From positions 2,232,001 to 2,296,000 of the forward strand of contig NZ_LT629781.1 in NCBI RefSeq assembly GCF_900105685.1: DNA of 64,000 nucleotides. Reading direction: 5' to 3'. How positions within the stretch are numbered: the first letter of the stretch is position 1; each line of letters opens with the position of its first letter. The position numbers and the translations under genes were made by a program. Below, in pieces: positions 29,406-37,552 of the stretch. The stretch is from Verrucomicrobium sp. GAS474. GTDB lineage: Bacteria; Verrucomicrobiota; Verrucomicrobiia; Methylacidiphilales; GAS474. The notes under the pieces were generated by a model. It saw only the letters and a program-made list of their open reading frames with translations. It ran no database searches and had not been told where the DNA came from.

Positions 29406-30317
29406 TCAGAACGTGAGGAGAGTGCGGAGGAAGAGGAGGGGGATGTCGAACTTCGAGAGCTTCGGCCGCGTGCGGAGGGTGTCGTAATCGAGGGCCTCGA
29501 TCTTCTTGAGGATCGTCGTGCCGCCGAGCCACGTCACGGCGATCTCCCACTTCAGCGGGATGGGGAGCGTCTTGCTCAGGCCCTTGCCTTCGTCGAAGAG
29601 CGCCCATGCCTTCGCCACCTGGTTCTCCACGAGGGTCCGGAAGGCGGGGGTCGAACGGCCCGCCTTGAGATCGTCGACGGTGACGCCGAGGGCGGCCATC
29701 TCGTCCTGCGGGAGGTAGATGCGGTCCTTGAGGAGGTCGACCGAGATGTCCTGCCAGAAGTTGGCGACCTGGAGGCCGGTGCAGATGGCGTCCGACTGGC
29801 GGAACTTCTCCTCGTCGCGATGTCCGTTGAGGAGGAGGACGAGGCGGCCGATCGGGTTCGCGCTGCGGCGGCAATAGTCGAGGATCTCGGCCTGGTTCGC
29901 GTAGCGGGTCTTCACCACGTCCTGCTGGAAGGCCGAGAGGAGGTCGGTGAAGAGGCTCTTCGGCAGGTCGAGTTCCTTGATCGTCGCATGGAGGGCGATC
30001 AGGATCGGCTCGTTCGCCATCTCGGCGGCGGCGGGATCGGCGAGGCCGACCTCCCATTTTTCCAATGCGGCGAGGCGCTCCGCCGGGGTCGGCTGCGGGG
30101 GGATCTCCCCGCCGAAGTCGTGGCCCGAGGCGTAGCCCTCGTCGGCGAGGTCGTCCGTGTGGCGGGCGAAGGCGTAGATCGCGTGGACGTGGCGGATTTT
30201 CGCCTTCGGCATGAGCCAGCCGACGGGGAAGTTCTCGTAATGGGCCTTCGTCAGGGCGGTGCAATGGGCGTACGCCTCGGAGAGGGAGACGGGAGTTTGG
30301 GTCGGGCTGGAACTCAT
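29406..30317 (-). CDS. hpnC: squalene synthase-like HpnC (hydroxysqualene synthase)
   Basis: A 303-residue all-helical prenyl synthase-fold enzyme that turns presqualene diphosphate into hydroxysqualene. It has AIYAFARHTDDLADEG (first Asp-rich motif), LLSAFQQDVVKTRYAN, and VANFWQDISVDLLKDRIYLPQDEM (second motif). An in-frame ATG four codons upstream (30329) is a possible start; no SD separates the two. Its stop is 2 bases before the hpnD-hpnE start, so the three activities form one operon of two genes. It is divergent from coaE, 91 bases away. Confidence 0.92.
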   Translation of the reverse strand: MSSSPTQTPVSLSEAYAHCTALTKAHYENFPVGWLMPKAKIRHVHAIYAFARHTDDLADEGYASGHDFGGEIPPQPTPAERLAALEKWEVGLADPAAAEMANEPILIALHATIKELDLPKSLFTDLLSAFQQDVVKTRYANQAEILDYCRRSANPIGRLVLLLNGHRDEEKFRQSDAICTGLQVANFWQDISVDLLKDRIYLPQDEMAALGVTVDDLKAGRSTPAFRTLVENQVAKAWALFDEGKGLSKTLPIPLKWEIAVTWLGGTTILKKIEALDYDTLRTRPKLSKFDIPLLFLRTLLTF

Positions 30318-30408
30318 GAAAGAAGGCATCAGTTTCGTCGGGGAGGGCAGGGGGAGGCAATCTAATTTAACCCCTTGTACCGGGACGCCGTTTGTGCAAA
30401 ACAAAGGG

Positions 30409-31014
30409 ATGTCCCCGCTTGCGATCCCGCGCGTCTACGGCCTCACCGGCGGCATCGCCTGCGGGAAGACGACCTTCGCGGGGCTCCTGGAAAAGCGGGG
30501 CTGGACGGTCGTCGACAGCGACGCCATCGCCCATCGCCTGATGCTTCCCGACGGGGAGAACTGGCAGAAAATAGTTGACGCTTTCGGTCCGACGATCCTA
30601 AATAGCGACCGTACGATCAATCGGGCCGCCTTGGGAGACGCCATCTTCCGGGAGCCCGCCCTGCGGGAGAAACTCAATTCCCTCACCCATCCCGCCATCC
30701 GCAAGGTCTGGCAACAGGAACGGGAAGGCTTTTTGAACCGGCACGCAGGGGACGCGACCGCAAGGTTGGTCATCGTCATCCCGCTTCTCTATGAGGCGGG
30801 GTTGGAAAGCGAATTTTCAACCCGTATCACCATCGGCTGTAGCGCAGCCTCGCAGGTCGCGAGAATGCGCGGGCGAAGCCTTAACGAAGAACAAATCGAA
30901 CATCGCCTCCGCAGCCAATGGCCGCTGGAGGACAAGATCAAGCGAAGCGATTTCCTCATCTGGAACGACGGGACGCTTTCCGCCCTGGAACGCCAGGGCC
31001 TCCGCCTTCCCTGA
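30409..31014 (+). CDS. coaE: dephospho-CoA kinase
   Basis: A 201-residue P-loop kinase doing the last step of coenzyme A synthesis. The start at 30409 precedes VYGLTGGIACGKTTFAGLLEKRG, a variant Walker A (the usual form has GSGKS). VVDSDAIAHRL, NSLTHPAIR and VIPLLYEAGLES follow in the standard order, ending in the lid-type NEEQIEHRLRSQWPLEDK. The open frame extends upstream towards hpnC, but that part lacks family similarity. Local base composition is somewhat less GC-rich than its neighbours. Confidence 0.92.
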   Translation: MSPLAIPRVYGLTGGIACGKTTFAGLLEKRGWTVVDSDAIAHRLMLPDGENWQKIVDAFGPTILNSDRTINRAALGDAIFREPALREKLNSLTHPAIRKVWQQEREGFLNRHAGDATARLVIVIPLLYEAGLESEFSTRITIGCSAASQVARMRGRSLNEEQIEHRLRSQWPLEDKIKRSDFLIWNDGTLSALERQGLRLP

Positions 31015-31065
31015 TTTCCCGTCACCTTTATTTTTATCGGTCCGCCGCAGGCGCGGGGGGCCACC

Positions 31066-31099
31066 CGGGATCTTCGCATCCCGCCCGCGACGACGCGGG
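31066..31099 (+). promoter_or_regulatory. two adjacent hairpins in the rho leader
   Basis: In the 177-base gap between coaE and rho, CGGGAT/ATCCCG (31066-31071 and 31078-31083, loop CTTCGC) is followed directly by CCCGCG/CGCGGG (31084-31089 and 31094-31099, loop ACGA). No T-run follows. They could end coaE transcription with Rho's help or take part in rho autoregulation; both are guesses. Confidence 0.35.
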
Positions 31100-31191
31100 C
31101 ATCCAAGCGAGACGCGGCTTTCCCCCTCCTGAAACAAACGGGAGGGGACGAGAGACGCGGTTTCAACGACACGAACACACCACCACACGTT

Positions 31192-32793
31192 ATGAGAATG
31201 CAACGCCGCCGCTCCCGCCGAGGGGGAAAATATTCCGGTCAGGGAGGTCAGGGAGGACAGGGCCATGGCAATCAGGGCCACCTCGAGGGTCTTCCCCGCG
31301 ACGTCGAGGACGATATCCCGCCCGCCGATTACCGGCCTGGCCAGGGCTCGAGCTACGGCCAGGGAGGCTCCCACGGCTATCAAGGCCAGTCCCACCCCTC
31401 CAACGGTGACGGCCCCGCCCCCGTCGCCCTCGGGCCGGACGGCAATCCCCTCCCGCCCGCCGAGCCGGTCCTCGGTCCCGACGGCCAGCCGATCCCCTAC
31501 GTCCCGCCCCCGCCGCTCCCGCCCGCCGGCCCCCTGGCCCTCGGCGAGCTCCAGGCCCTCAGCTTCCAGGAAATCCAGAACCGCGCCGTCGAGTACCACA
31601 TCGAGAACCCCGGCCTCCTGCGCAAGCACGAGCTGATCTTCGAGATCCTCCGCCGGAACGCCCACCGCGGCGGCCCGATCTTCGGCGAAGGCGTCATGGA
31701 GATCCTGCCCGACGGCTACGGCTTCCTCCGTTCCCCGGCCTACAACTACTTCCCCTGCCCGGAAGACGTCTACGTCTCCCCCTCTCTCATCCGCCGTTAC
31801 GGCCTGAAGCGGGGCAACCTCATCTCCGGCCCGATCCGCTCGCCGAAGGACAAGGAACGCTACTTCTCCCTCCTCCGCGTCGACAAGGTCGAGAACGACG
31901 ACCCCGAGAAGGCGCGCAGCCGCATCCTCTTCGAGAACCTGACGCCGCTCTTCCCGACGCGCCGGATTCTCCTCGAGGGCAAGGACAAGGATAAGGACGT
32001 CTCGATGCGGGCCGTCGACCTCATCACCCCGCTCGGCTTCGGCCAGCGCGGCCTGATCGTCGCGCCGCCCCGCACCGGCAAGACGGTCCTGATGCAGAAG
32101 ATCGCGAACAACATCGCGGCGAACCATCCCGAGGCCCATCTCGTCGTCCTCCTGATCGACGAGCGTCCCGAGGAAGTCACCGACATGGAGCGTTCCGTGA
32201 AGGCCGAGGTCATCGCCTCGACCTTCGACGAGACGCCCGACCGCCACGTCCAGGTCGCCGAGATGGCGATCGAGCGGGCGAAGCGGATGGCCGAGAACAA
32301 GATCGATGTCGTCATCCTCCTCGACTCGATCACCCGCCTGGCCCGCGCCTACAACACCCTCCAGCCCCACAGCGGCAAGATCCTCTCCGGCGGCGTCGAC
32401 GCGAACGCGTTGCACAAGCCCCGGCGCTTCTTCGCCGCCGCGCGCAACCTGGAGGAGGGAGGCAGCATCACCATCCTCGCCACCGCCCTCGTCGACACCG
32501 GCTCGAAGATGGACGAAGTCATCTTCGAGGAGTTCAAGGGGACCGGCAACATGGAGGTCCACCTCGACCGCGCCCTCATCGACAAGCGGGTCTATCCCGC
32601 CATCAACATCCCGAAGTCGGGCACCCGCAAGGAAGAGCTCCTCTACCACCCGGACGAACTCCCCCGCATCCACATGCTCCGCCGCGCGCTCAGCTCCGTG
32701 CCGCCCACGGAGAGCATGGAAATCCTCCTCGAACGCCTGAAGAAGACGAAGAACAACATCGAGTTCCTCATGGCGATGAACCTGAAGGATTAG
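31192..32793 (+). CDS. rho: transcription termination factor Rho with low-complexity N-terminal extension
   Basis: A 533-residue hexameric RNA helicase. The first 113 or so residues are a disordered Gly/Gln/Ser/Tyr/Pro-rich extension that includes two LGPDG-x-P copies. The Rho N-domain ([18 protein letters not shown]), the cold-shock RNA-binding fold ([20 protein letters not shown]) and the RecA-type ATPase follow. The ATPase has [17 protein letters not shown] (Walker A), [32 protein letters not shown] and the R/Q loop [21 protein letters not shown]. All catalytic features are present. Confidence 0.96.
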   Translation: MRMQRRRSRRGGKYSGQGGQGGQGHGNQGHLEGLPRDVEDDIPPADYRPGQGSSYGQGGSHGYQGQSHPSNGDGPAPVALGPDGNPLPPAEPVLGPDGQPIPYVPPPPLPPAGPLALGELQALSFQEIQNRAVEYHIENPGLLRKHELIFEILRRNAHRGGPIFGEGVMEILPDGYGFLRSPAYNYFPCPEDVYVSPSLIRRYGLKRGNLISGPIRSPKDKERYFSLLRVDKVENDDPEKARSRILFENLTPLFPTRRILLEGKDKDKDVSMRAVDLITPLGFGQRGLIVAPPRTGKTVLMQKIANNIAANHPEAHLVVLLIDERPEEVTDMERSVKAEVIASTFDETPDRHVQVAEMAIERAKRMAENKIDVVILLDSITRLARAYNTLQPHSGKILSGGVDANALHKPRRFFAAARNLEEGGSITILATALVDTGSKMDEVIFEEFKGTGNMEVHLDRALIDKRVYPAINIPKSGTRKEELLYHPDELPRIHMLRRALSSVPPTESMEILLERLKKTKNNIEFLMAMNLKD

Positions 32794-32836
32794 CCCTTGG
32801 ATTAGTTTTTTCTCTCTTTTGAGTTAAAAACTTTCA

Positions 32837-32867
32837 CCGCCCGGTTCTCTGAAAAGAGGCCGGGCGG
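32837..32867 (+). terminator. GC-rich hairpin after rho
   Basis: CCGCCCGG (32837-32844) pairs with CCGGGCGG (32860-32867), with CTCT/AGAG able to add pairs inside the loop. The downstream T content is poor, so its strength as an intrinsic terminator is doubtful. It lies between rho and galE. Confidence 0.45.
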
Positions 32868-32912
32868 CTTGCGTTCCGGGGGGGATTGCCTCTATAGTAG
32901 CCCCTCCCACCC

Positions 32913-33890
32913 ATGCACATATTCGTTACCGGCGGCGCCGGATACATCGGTTCGATCTGCGTCGAGGAGCTTCTCAACGCGGGCTATCAGGTCACCGTTT
33001 TCGACAGCCTCGTCGAAGGCCACAAGCTGGCCATCGAGCCTCGGGCGAACTTCATCCAGGGCGACCTGGGGGACCGCGACTTCATCTTCAAGACGATGGC
33101 GAAGGTGAAGCCCGACGCCGTCATGCACTTCGCCGCCTTCGCCCTCGTCGGCGAATCGATGACGAACCCCTCGAAGTATTTCATCAACAACCTCGCCAAC
33201 GGCATCAACCTGATCGACGCCATGGTCGCCGCCGACGTGAAGAAGCTCGTCTTCTCCTCGACCTGCGCCACCTACGGCATCCCCGAGAAGGTCCCGATGG
33301 ACGAGCGTCTCCCCCAGAAGCCGATCAACCCCTACGGCCAGTCGAAGCTCATGTTCGAGCAGGTCCTGAAGTGGTACGACCAGATCCACGGCCTCGTCCA
33401 CGTCAACCTCCGCTACTTCAACGCGGCGGGCGCCTCCGCCTCGGGCAAGTACGGCGAGGACCACCGCATCGAGACCCACCTCATCCCGAATGTCCTGAAG
33501 GTCGCCCTCGGCCAGAAGGAGCAGGTCGACATCTTCGGCGACAAGCACGCCACGCCCGACGGCACCTGCATCCGGGATTACATCCACATCATCGACCTCG
33601 CCGCCGCCCACATCCTGGCGCTGAAGCGGGAGACGAGCAGCTACTACAACCTCGGCACCGGCGAGGGCTACTCGGTCCAGCAGGTCGTCGACGTCGCCCG
33701 CAAGGTGACCGGCCATCCGATCCCCGCCGTGGCGAAGCCCGCCCGGGCCGGCGATCCGCCCCGACTCGTCGCGGGCGCCCACAAGGCGCAGAAGGAACTC
33801 GGGTGGAAGCCCCAGTTCAACCGCCTCCAGCCGATCATCGAGAGCGCCTGGAACTGGCACAAGGCCCACCCGAACGGGTACGGCGATTGA
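32913..33890 (+). CDS. galE: UDP-glucose 4-epimerase
   Basis: A 325-residue extended SDR enzyme interconverting UDP-glucose and UDP-galactose. It has the NAD-binding TGGAGYIGS at residues 6-14, MHFAAFALVGES, the catalytic Ser/Thr region VFSSTCATYG, the YGQSK pair (Tyr and Lys of the active site) and the NLGTGEGYSVQQVV C-terminal signature. Length is normal for GalE. It is a single-gene unit with a strong terminator directly after it and supplies galactosyl donors for the surface polysaccharides suggested by nearby glycosyltransferases. Confidence 0.94.
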   Translation: MHIFVTGGAGYIGSICVEELLNAGYQVTVFDSLVEGHKLAIEPRANFIQGDLGDRDFIFKTMAKVKPDAVMHFAAFALVGESMTNPSKYFINNLANGINLIDAMVAADVKKLVFSSTCATYGIPEKVPMDERLPQKPINPYGQSKLMFEQVLKWYDQIHGLVHVNLRYFNAAGASASGKYGEDHRIETHLIPNVLKVALGQKEQVDIFGDKHATPDGTCIRDYIHIIDLAAAHILALKRETSSYYNLGTGEGYSVQQVVDVARKVTGHPIPAVAKPARAGDPPRLVAGAHKAQKELGWKPQFNRLQPIIESAWNWHKAHPNGYGD

Positions 33891-33903
33891 TCCGTTGAAA
33901 AAC

Positions 33904-33932
33904 AAGGGGGGACTTAACCGTCCCCCCTTTTT
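33904..33932 (+). terminator. strong rho-independent terminator of galE
   Basis: AAGGGGGGA (33904-33912) and TCCCCCCTT (33921-33929) form a perfect stem with an 8-base loop, followed by TTTTT. It ends only 6 bases before the start codon of the next gene. Confidence 0.85.
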
Positions 33933-33938
33933 GCTGCC

Positions 33939-34691
33939 ATGATCGGCTATTCCCCCCTTCACCTCTTCTTCGCCTTCGTCGTCTTCTTCGCCGCCGGCAT
34001 CGTGAAGGGGGTGACGGGGATGGGCCTGCCGACGGTGGCGATGGGGCTCCTCGGCATCGTCATGACGCCAGTCCATGCGGTGGTGTTCCAGATCGTCCCG
34101 AACTACGTCACGAACTTCTGGCAGCTCTTCACCGGTCCCGATATCCGGGGTCTCTGGCGCCGTTTGTGGACGATGATGCTTGCGCTCATCCTGGGCACGG
34201 CCCTCGGCATCGGGGCGTTGACCCACGGGGAGGGGAAATGGACGGCCTTCGGTCTCGGCGTCGTCCTCATGATCTATGCCGGGCTCGGCCTCTTCCATTA
34301 CCATGCTCCGCCGCCGGGGCGGCACGAGAAATGGCTCTCGCCCGTGATGGGCGGCCTCACCGGCCTCATCGGCGGCGGGACGGGGAGCTGCATCATCCCG
34401 GCGGTCCCCTATCTCAATTCGCTGAACTTGGAAAAGGAAGAGCTGGTGCAAGCGCTGGGCCTCACCTTCACCGTCTCGAACATCGTGATGACCCTCGGCC
34501 TGGCGTGCGGCGGGGCGCTGCGTTTGCACGGCCTCGGCCTCTCGGCCCTGATGGTCCTGCCCGCCTTGCTGGGCATGTGGGTGGGACAGAAGATCCGCTA
34601 TCGCGTCAGCCCGGAAACGTTCCGCCGCTGGTTCCTGATCTGTCTCTTCCTGCTCGGCCTCCAGCTGGCGGCGAAGCCGCTGTTTTCCTAG
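33939..34691 (+). CDS. TauE/SafE-family membrane permease
   Basis: A 250-residue polytopic membrane protein with about seven to eight hydrophobic segments. The N-terminal FFAAGIVKGVTGMGLPTVAMGLLG and the internal repeat PVMGGLTGLIGGGTGSCIIPAVPYL are the duplicated signature of the TauE/SafE group (sulfite, sulfoacetate or other anion export). The substrate cannot be told. The start directly after a strong terminator, with no SD, is odd: either the mRNA is leaderless or its promoter overlaps the terminator. It is convergent with the GT39 gene, 8 bases away. Confidence 0.85.
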   Translation: MIGYSPLHLFFAFVVFFAAGIVKGVTGMGLPTVAMGLLGIVMTPVHAVVFQIVPNYVTNFWQLFTGPDIRGLWRRLWTMMLALILGTALGIGALTHGEGKWTAFGLGVVLMIYAGLGLFHYHAPPPGRHEKWLSPVMGGLTGLIGGGTGSCIIPAVPYLNSLNLEKEELVQALGLTFTVSNIVMTLGLACGGALRLHGLGLSALMVLPALLGMWVGQKIRYRVSPETFRRWFLICLFLLGLQLAAKPLFS

Positions 34692-34699
34692 GCGACCCC

Positions 34700-36139
34700 T
34701 TACCGCTCCAGCTTCCAAGCGCGGTAGTGCTCGATGTACTTCCCCTTCGCCGTCCGCCGACTGAATTCCCCGACAATCGTCCGTCGCGCGAAATCGGCGC
34801 GGAGGTTCTCGGGCAACGGCGCTTCAAAGTCGTCGGTGATGTACAGGGCCACGGCATCCGCCTTTTCCCCTTCGAGGTAATTCGGCCAGAAGGAGAACTG
34901 GTTTTCCTTGAACGGAACGCGCGGCATGTAGACGCGGGGATGGCCCGGCGTGTAGAAGCCGAGTTCCCCGGTCAGCCCGTAATTGCTTCCGATGACGCAG
35001 GCGGCACCGCTCTCCCGCTGCATCGCCCCGGTCCAGGCGCCGAGTTCGGCCCAGCCCCGGAGGCGGCGGGCCGGATCGTTCTTCAGCGGGAGGAGGAGGA
35101 ACGCATGGGTGACGACGATGAGGGCGAGGAAGAAAAGAATCGTCCGCTGCGTCGACGCCCGGTTCCAGGCGAGGCCCCAGGCCACGGCGAGGACAAGGCC
35201 GGAGGGATAGGCGCTGACCGCCCAGTTCGGCTGGGAGGCCTTGTTCAGGCTGACGGCGACGTAGAGGAGGAAGGTCGGCAGGAAGAGAGCGAGGAGGAAC
35301 TTCTCCCCCTCGGTCGCGCGATGGCCGGGGGCGAAGACCTTCCCGGCGCTCCATAGCAGGGCGAGGAAGAAAGGGGGGAGGAAGAGGAGCGCCTGCGTGG
35401 AGAGGAACTTCCACAGTTCGCCCGGATGGAGGTGGAAGCCTTGGTCGAGGTCGCCGCGGTGCTGGAGGTGGGTGGCGGTGATCCAGCCGTGCTGCTGGTT
35501 CCACCACAGGACGGGGAGGGTGCAGAGGAGGGTGACGCCGAGGAGGAGGAGGCCGCCGCGTCCGAAGACGGCCTTGCGGTGCGCGGGGATCGAGGTGGCG
35601 AGCCCGTAGCCGAGGAAACCGAGGAGCTCGATGAGATTGATGTACTTCGCCAGGAAGCCGAGGCCGACGGCGAGGCCGGAGAGCGCCCAATGGCGGAGAT
35701 TCCCGCCTTCGAGCGCATCGAGGAAGAGGTTCCCCGCCCAGACCCAGAAGAAGACCGAGAGGGGATCGATCGTCATGAGGAACGCGCCGACGGCGAAGAG
35801 CGGGATCGCGGCGGTGGCGAGCATCGTCCACAGGGCGACCTTCGGCCCGTAGAACCGGTCGGCCAGGCGGAAGATCTGCCACCCCGTCAGGGCGGCGAGG
35901 AGGACCGAGATCCAGCGGACCCCGAGGACAGTGTCCCCCGCGATCGAGGTGCCGAGGGCGATGGTCCAGCCGATGCCGGGACCCTTGCTGAAATAGCTGG
36001 CGGCGAGGTGCTTCGACCAGAGCCAGTAATAGGCCTCGTCGGGGACGAGGTCGATCGTCGTGCTGAAGGCCAGCCGGAAGAGGGTCACGATGCCGAGGAA
36101 GACGAGGCCGATCTTGGCCTCCGGGGAAAGGCGGGACAT
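34700..36139 (-). CDS. GT39-type membrane glycosyltransferase (ArnT/PMT-like)
   Basis: A 479-residue integral membrane protein with about ten hydrophobic segments. The first periplasmic loop has DLVPDEAYYWLWSKHLAASYFSKGPGIGW, which includes the catalytic Asp/Glu pair (DE) of the PMT/ArnT GT-C fold. Such enzymes transfer sugars from a polyprenyl phosphate to proteins or lipid A. The C-terminal 100 residues form a soluble domain (CVIGSNYGLTGELGFY). It is divergent from the GT4 gene, so both may serve the same glycan. The acceptor is unknown. Confidence 0.85.
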   Translation of the reverse strand: MSRLSPEAKIGLVFLGIVTLFRLAFSTTIDLVPDEAYYWLWSKHLAASYFSKGPGIGWTIALGTSIAGDTVLGVRWISVLLAALTGWQIFRLADRFYGPKVALWTMLATAAIPLFAVGAFLMTIDPLSVFFWVWAGNLFLDALEGGNLRHWALSGLAVGLGFLAKYINLIELLGFLGYGLATSIPAHRKAVFGRGGLLLLGVTLLCTLPVLWWNQQHGWITATHLQHRGDLDQGFHLHPGELWKFLSTQALLFLPPFFLALLWSAGKVFAPGHRATEGEKFLLALFLPTFLLYVAVSLNKASQPNWAVSAYPSGLVLAVAWGLAWNRASTQRTILFFLALIVVTHAFLLLPLKNDPARRLRGWAELGAWTGAMQRESGAACVIGSNYGLTGELGFYTPGHPRVYMPRVPFKENQFSFWPNYLEGEKADAVALYITDDFEAPLPENLRADFARRTIVGEFSRRTAKGKYIEHYRAWKLER

Positions 36140-36224
36140 GAGGCGGCGACTCTACCGGGGGCGGCGACGGAGGGCGAATGTTCTTTGTCTTCCCCGGGGG
36201 TGCATGGTTTAATTGTTTTTCCCT

Positions 36225-37430
36225 GTGAAACTCTGCGACGTCACCCAGTTTTATTCCCCGAAGAGCGGGGGCGTGCGCCGTTATCTCATGGAGAAGCGCC
36301 GCTACGTCCTCGACCACACCGACGACGAGCACCACCTCATCATCCCGGGCGACAAGACCGAATATATACAGGAAGGCCGCCTCCACACCTTCACCGTCGC
36401 CTCGCCCCGCGTCGACCGGACCTCCCGCTACCGCATCCTGTTGAACACCCCGGCGGTCCGCGGCTATCTCCGCAAGGTCCGGCCCGATCTCATCGAGGCG
36501 GGCGATCCCTATCACCTCGCCTGGAGCGTGATCCATGCGGGGAAGGAACTCGGCGTCCCGGTGATCGGCTTCTACCACTCCCACTTTCCCGACGCCTACC
36601 TGCGGACGCTGCTGAAGTATTGCGGCTCCCGCATCCGCGACATGGGGATGGCTCTGGCCCGGCGCTACATCGTGAAGCTCTACAGCCGCTTCGACGCGAC
36701 GCTCGTCCCGTCGGAGAAACTCAGCGCCCTGTTGCGGGAATGGGGCGTCCCCGGCGCGGTCCCGGTGAAGCTCGGCGTCGATACGGCGGCCTTCACGCCC
36801 GGCCCCCGTGATTGGGAGCTGCGGCGGAAGATCGGCGTTCCCGACGACGCCTTCCTCCTCCTCTACGTCGGACGCCTCGCGGGAGAGAAAAACGTGGCGA
36901 CCCTCCTGGCCGCGTTCGAGCAGCTGAAGGCGCGGGAGTCGAAGGGGGAGGGGAAGCGCAAATACTGGCTCGCGATCCTCGGCGACGGCCCGTTGCGGCG
37001 GCTTCTCCCCGCCGTGCGGAAGCGGACCCACGCCCTCTATTGGCATTCCTTCGTCAGCGGCAGCGCCGAGCTGGCCCGGTATTACCGCGCCGCCGACCTC
37101 TTCGTCCATCCGGGGACGGTCGAGACCTTCGGCCTCGTCGCGTTGGAAACCCAGGCCTGCGGCCTCCCCCTCGTCGGCATCCGGGGGAGCAGCATGGACG
37201 CGAATATCACGGCGGGCCTCGACCTCTGGTCGCAGAAAAACACCGCGGAAGATCTCGCCCAGGCCATCGAACGGGGAGCCGGAGCCGATCTGCCGCTCCT
37301 CGGCGGCCAGGTGGCGGAACGGACGGCGGCCCGTTATTCCTGGCCGGTCGTTTGCGGGGAAATGTGGGCCCGTTACCGCGAGGTGATCGCCCGCCATCGG
37401 TCGGGAATCCGTCCCGGTCCCTCCGTTTAA
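36225..37430 (+). CDS. GT4-family glycosyltransferase
   Basis: A 401-residue GT-B enzyme. The GTG at 36225 was preferred over a TTG four codons upstream, because MKLCDVTQFYSPKSGGVRRYL is the usual start of this group. The C-terminal Rossmann half shows FLLLYVGRLAGEKNVATLLAAFEQL, AILGDGPLRRLL, and the EX7E donor-sugar motif in VETFGLVALETQACGLPLVG. It is a retaining transferase, probably using a nucleotide-activated hexose in envelope polysaccharide or glycolipid synthesis. No signal or membrane segment is present. Confidence 0.88.
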   Translation: MKLCDVTQFYSPKSGGVRRYLMEKRRYVLDHTDDEHHLIIPGDKTEYIQEGRLHTFTVASPRVDRTSRYRILLNTPAVRGYLRKVRPDLIEAGDPYHLAWSVIHAGKELGVPVIGFYHSHFPDAYLRTLLKYCGSRIRDMGMALARRYIVKLYSRFDATLVPSEKLSALLREWGVPGAVPVKLGVDTAAFTPGPRDWELRRKIGVPDDAFLLLYVGRLAGEKNVATLLAAFEQLKARESKGEGKRKYWLAILGDGPLRRLLPAVRKRTHALYWHSFVSGSAELARYYRAADLFVHPGTVETFGLVALETQACGLPLVGIRGSSMDANITAGLDLWSQKNTAEDLAQAIERGAGADLPLLGGQVAERTAARYSWPVVCGEMWARYREVIARHRSGIRPGPSV

Positions 37431-37482
37431 CTGATTTTACTGCGTTAAGCGGTAAAAGGCGGGTGAAAGCGGGTAAAACGGA

Positions 37483-37512
37483 TTGACGGCCCGAAAGGGT
37501 CTTCCCTACGGT
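37483..37512 (+). promoter_or_regulatory. possible promoter before the NDP-kinase-like gene
   Basis: TTGACG (37483-37488) and TACGGT (37507-37512) are 18 bases apart, about 40 bases before the ATG. Three short GCGGTAAAA-like repeats lie just upstream (37448-37480). Moderate match only. Confidence 0.33.
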
Positions 37513-37552
37513 TTCAAACCCCCTTGGGGTTGTTTGGATATCCTTAAATTTT

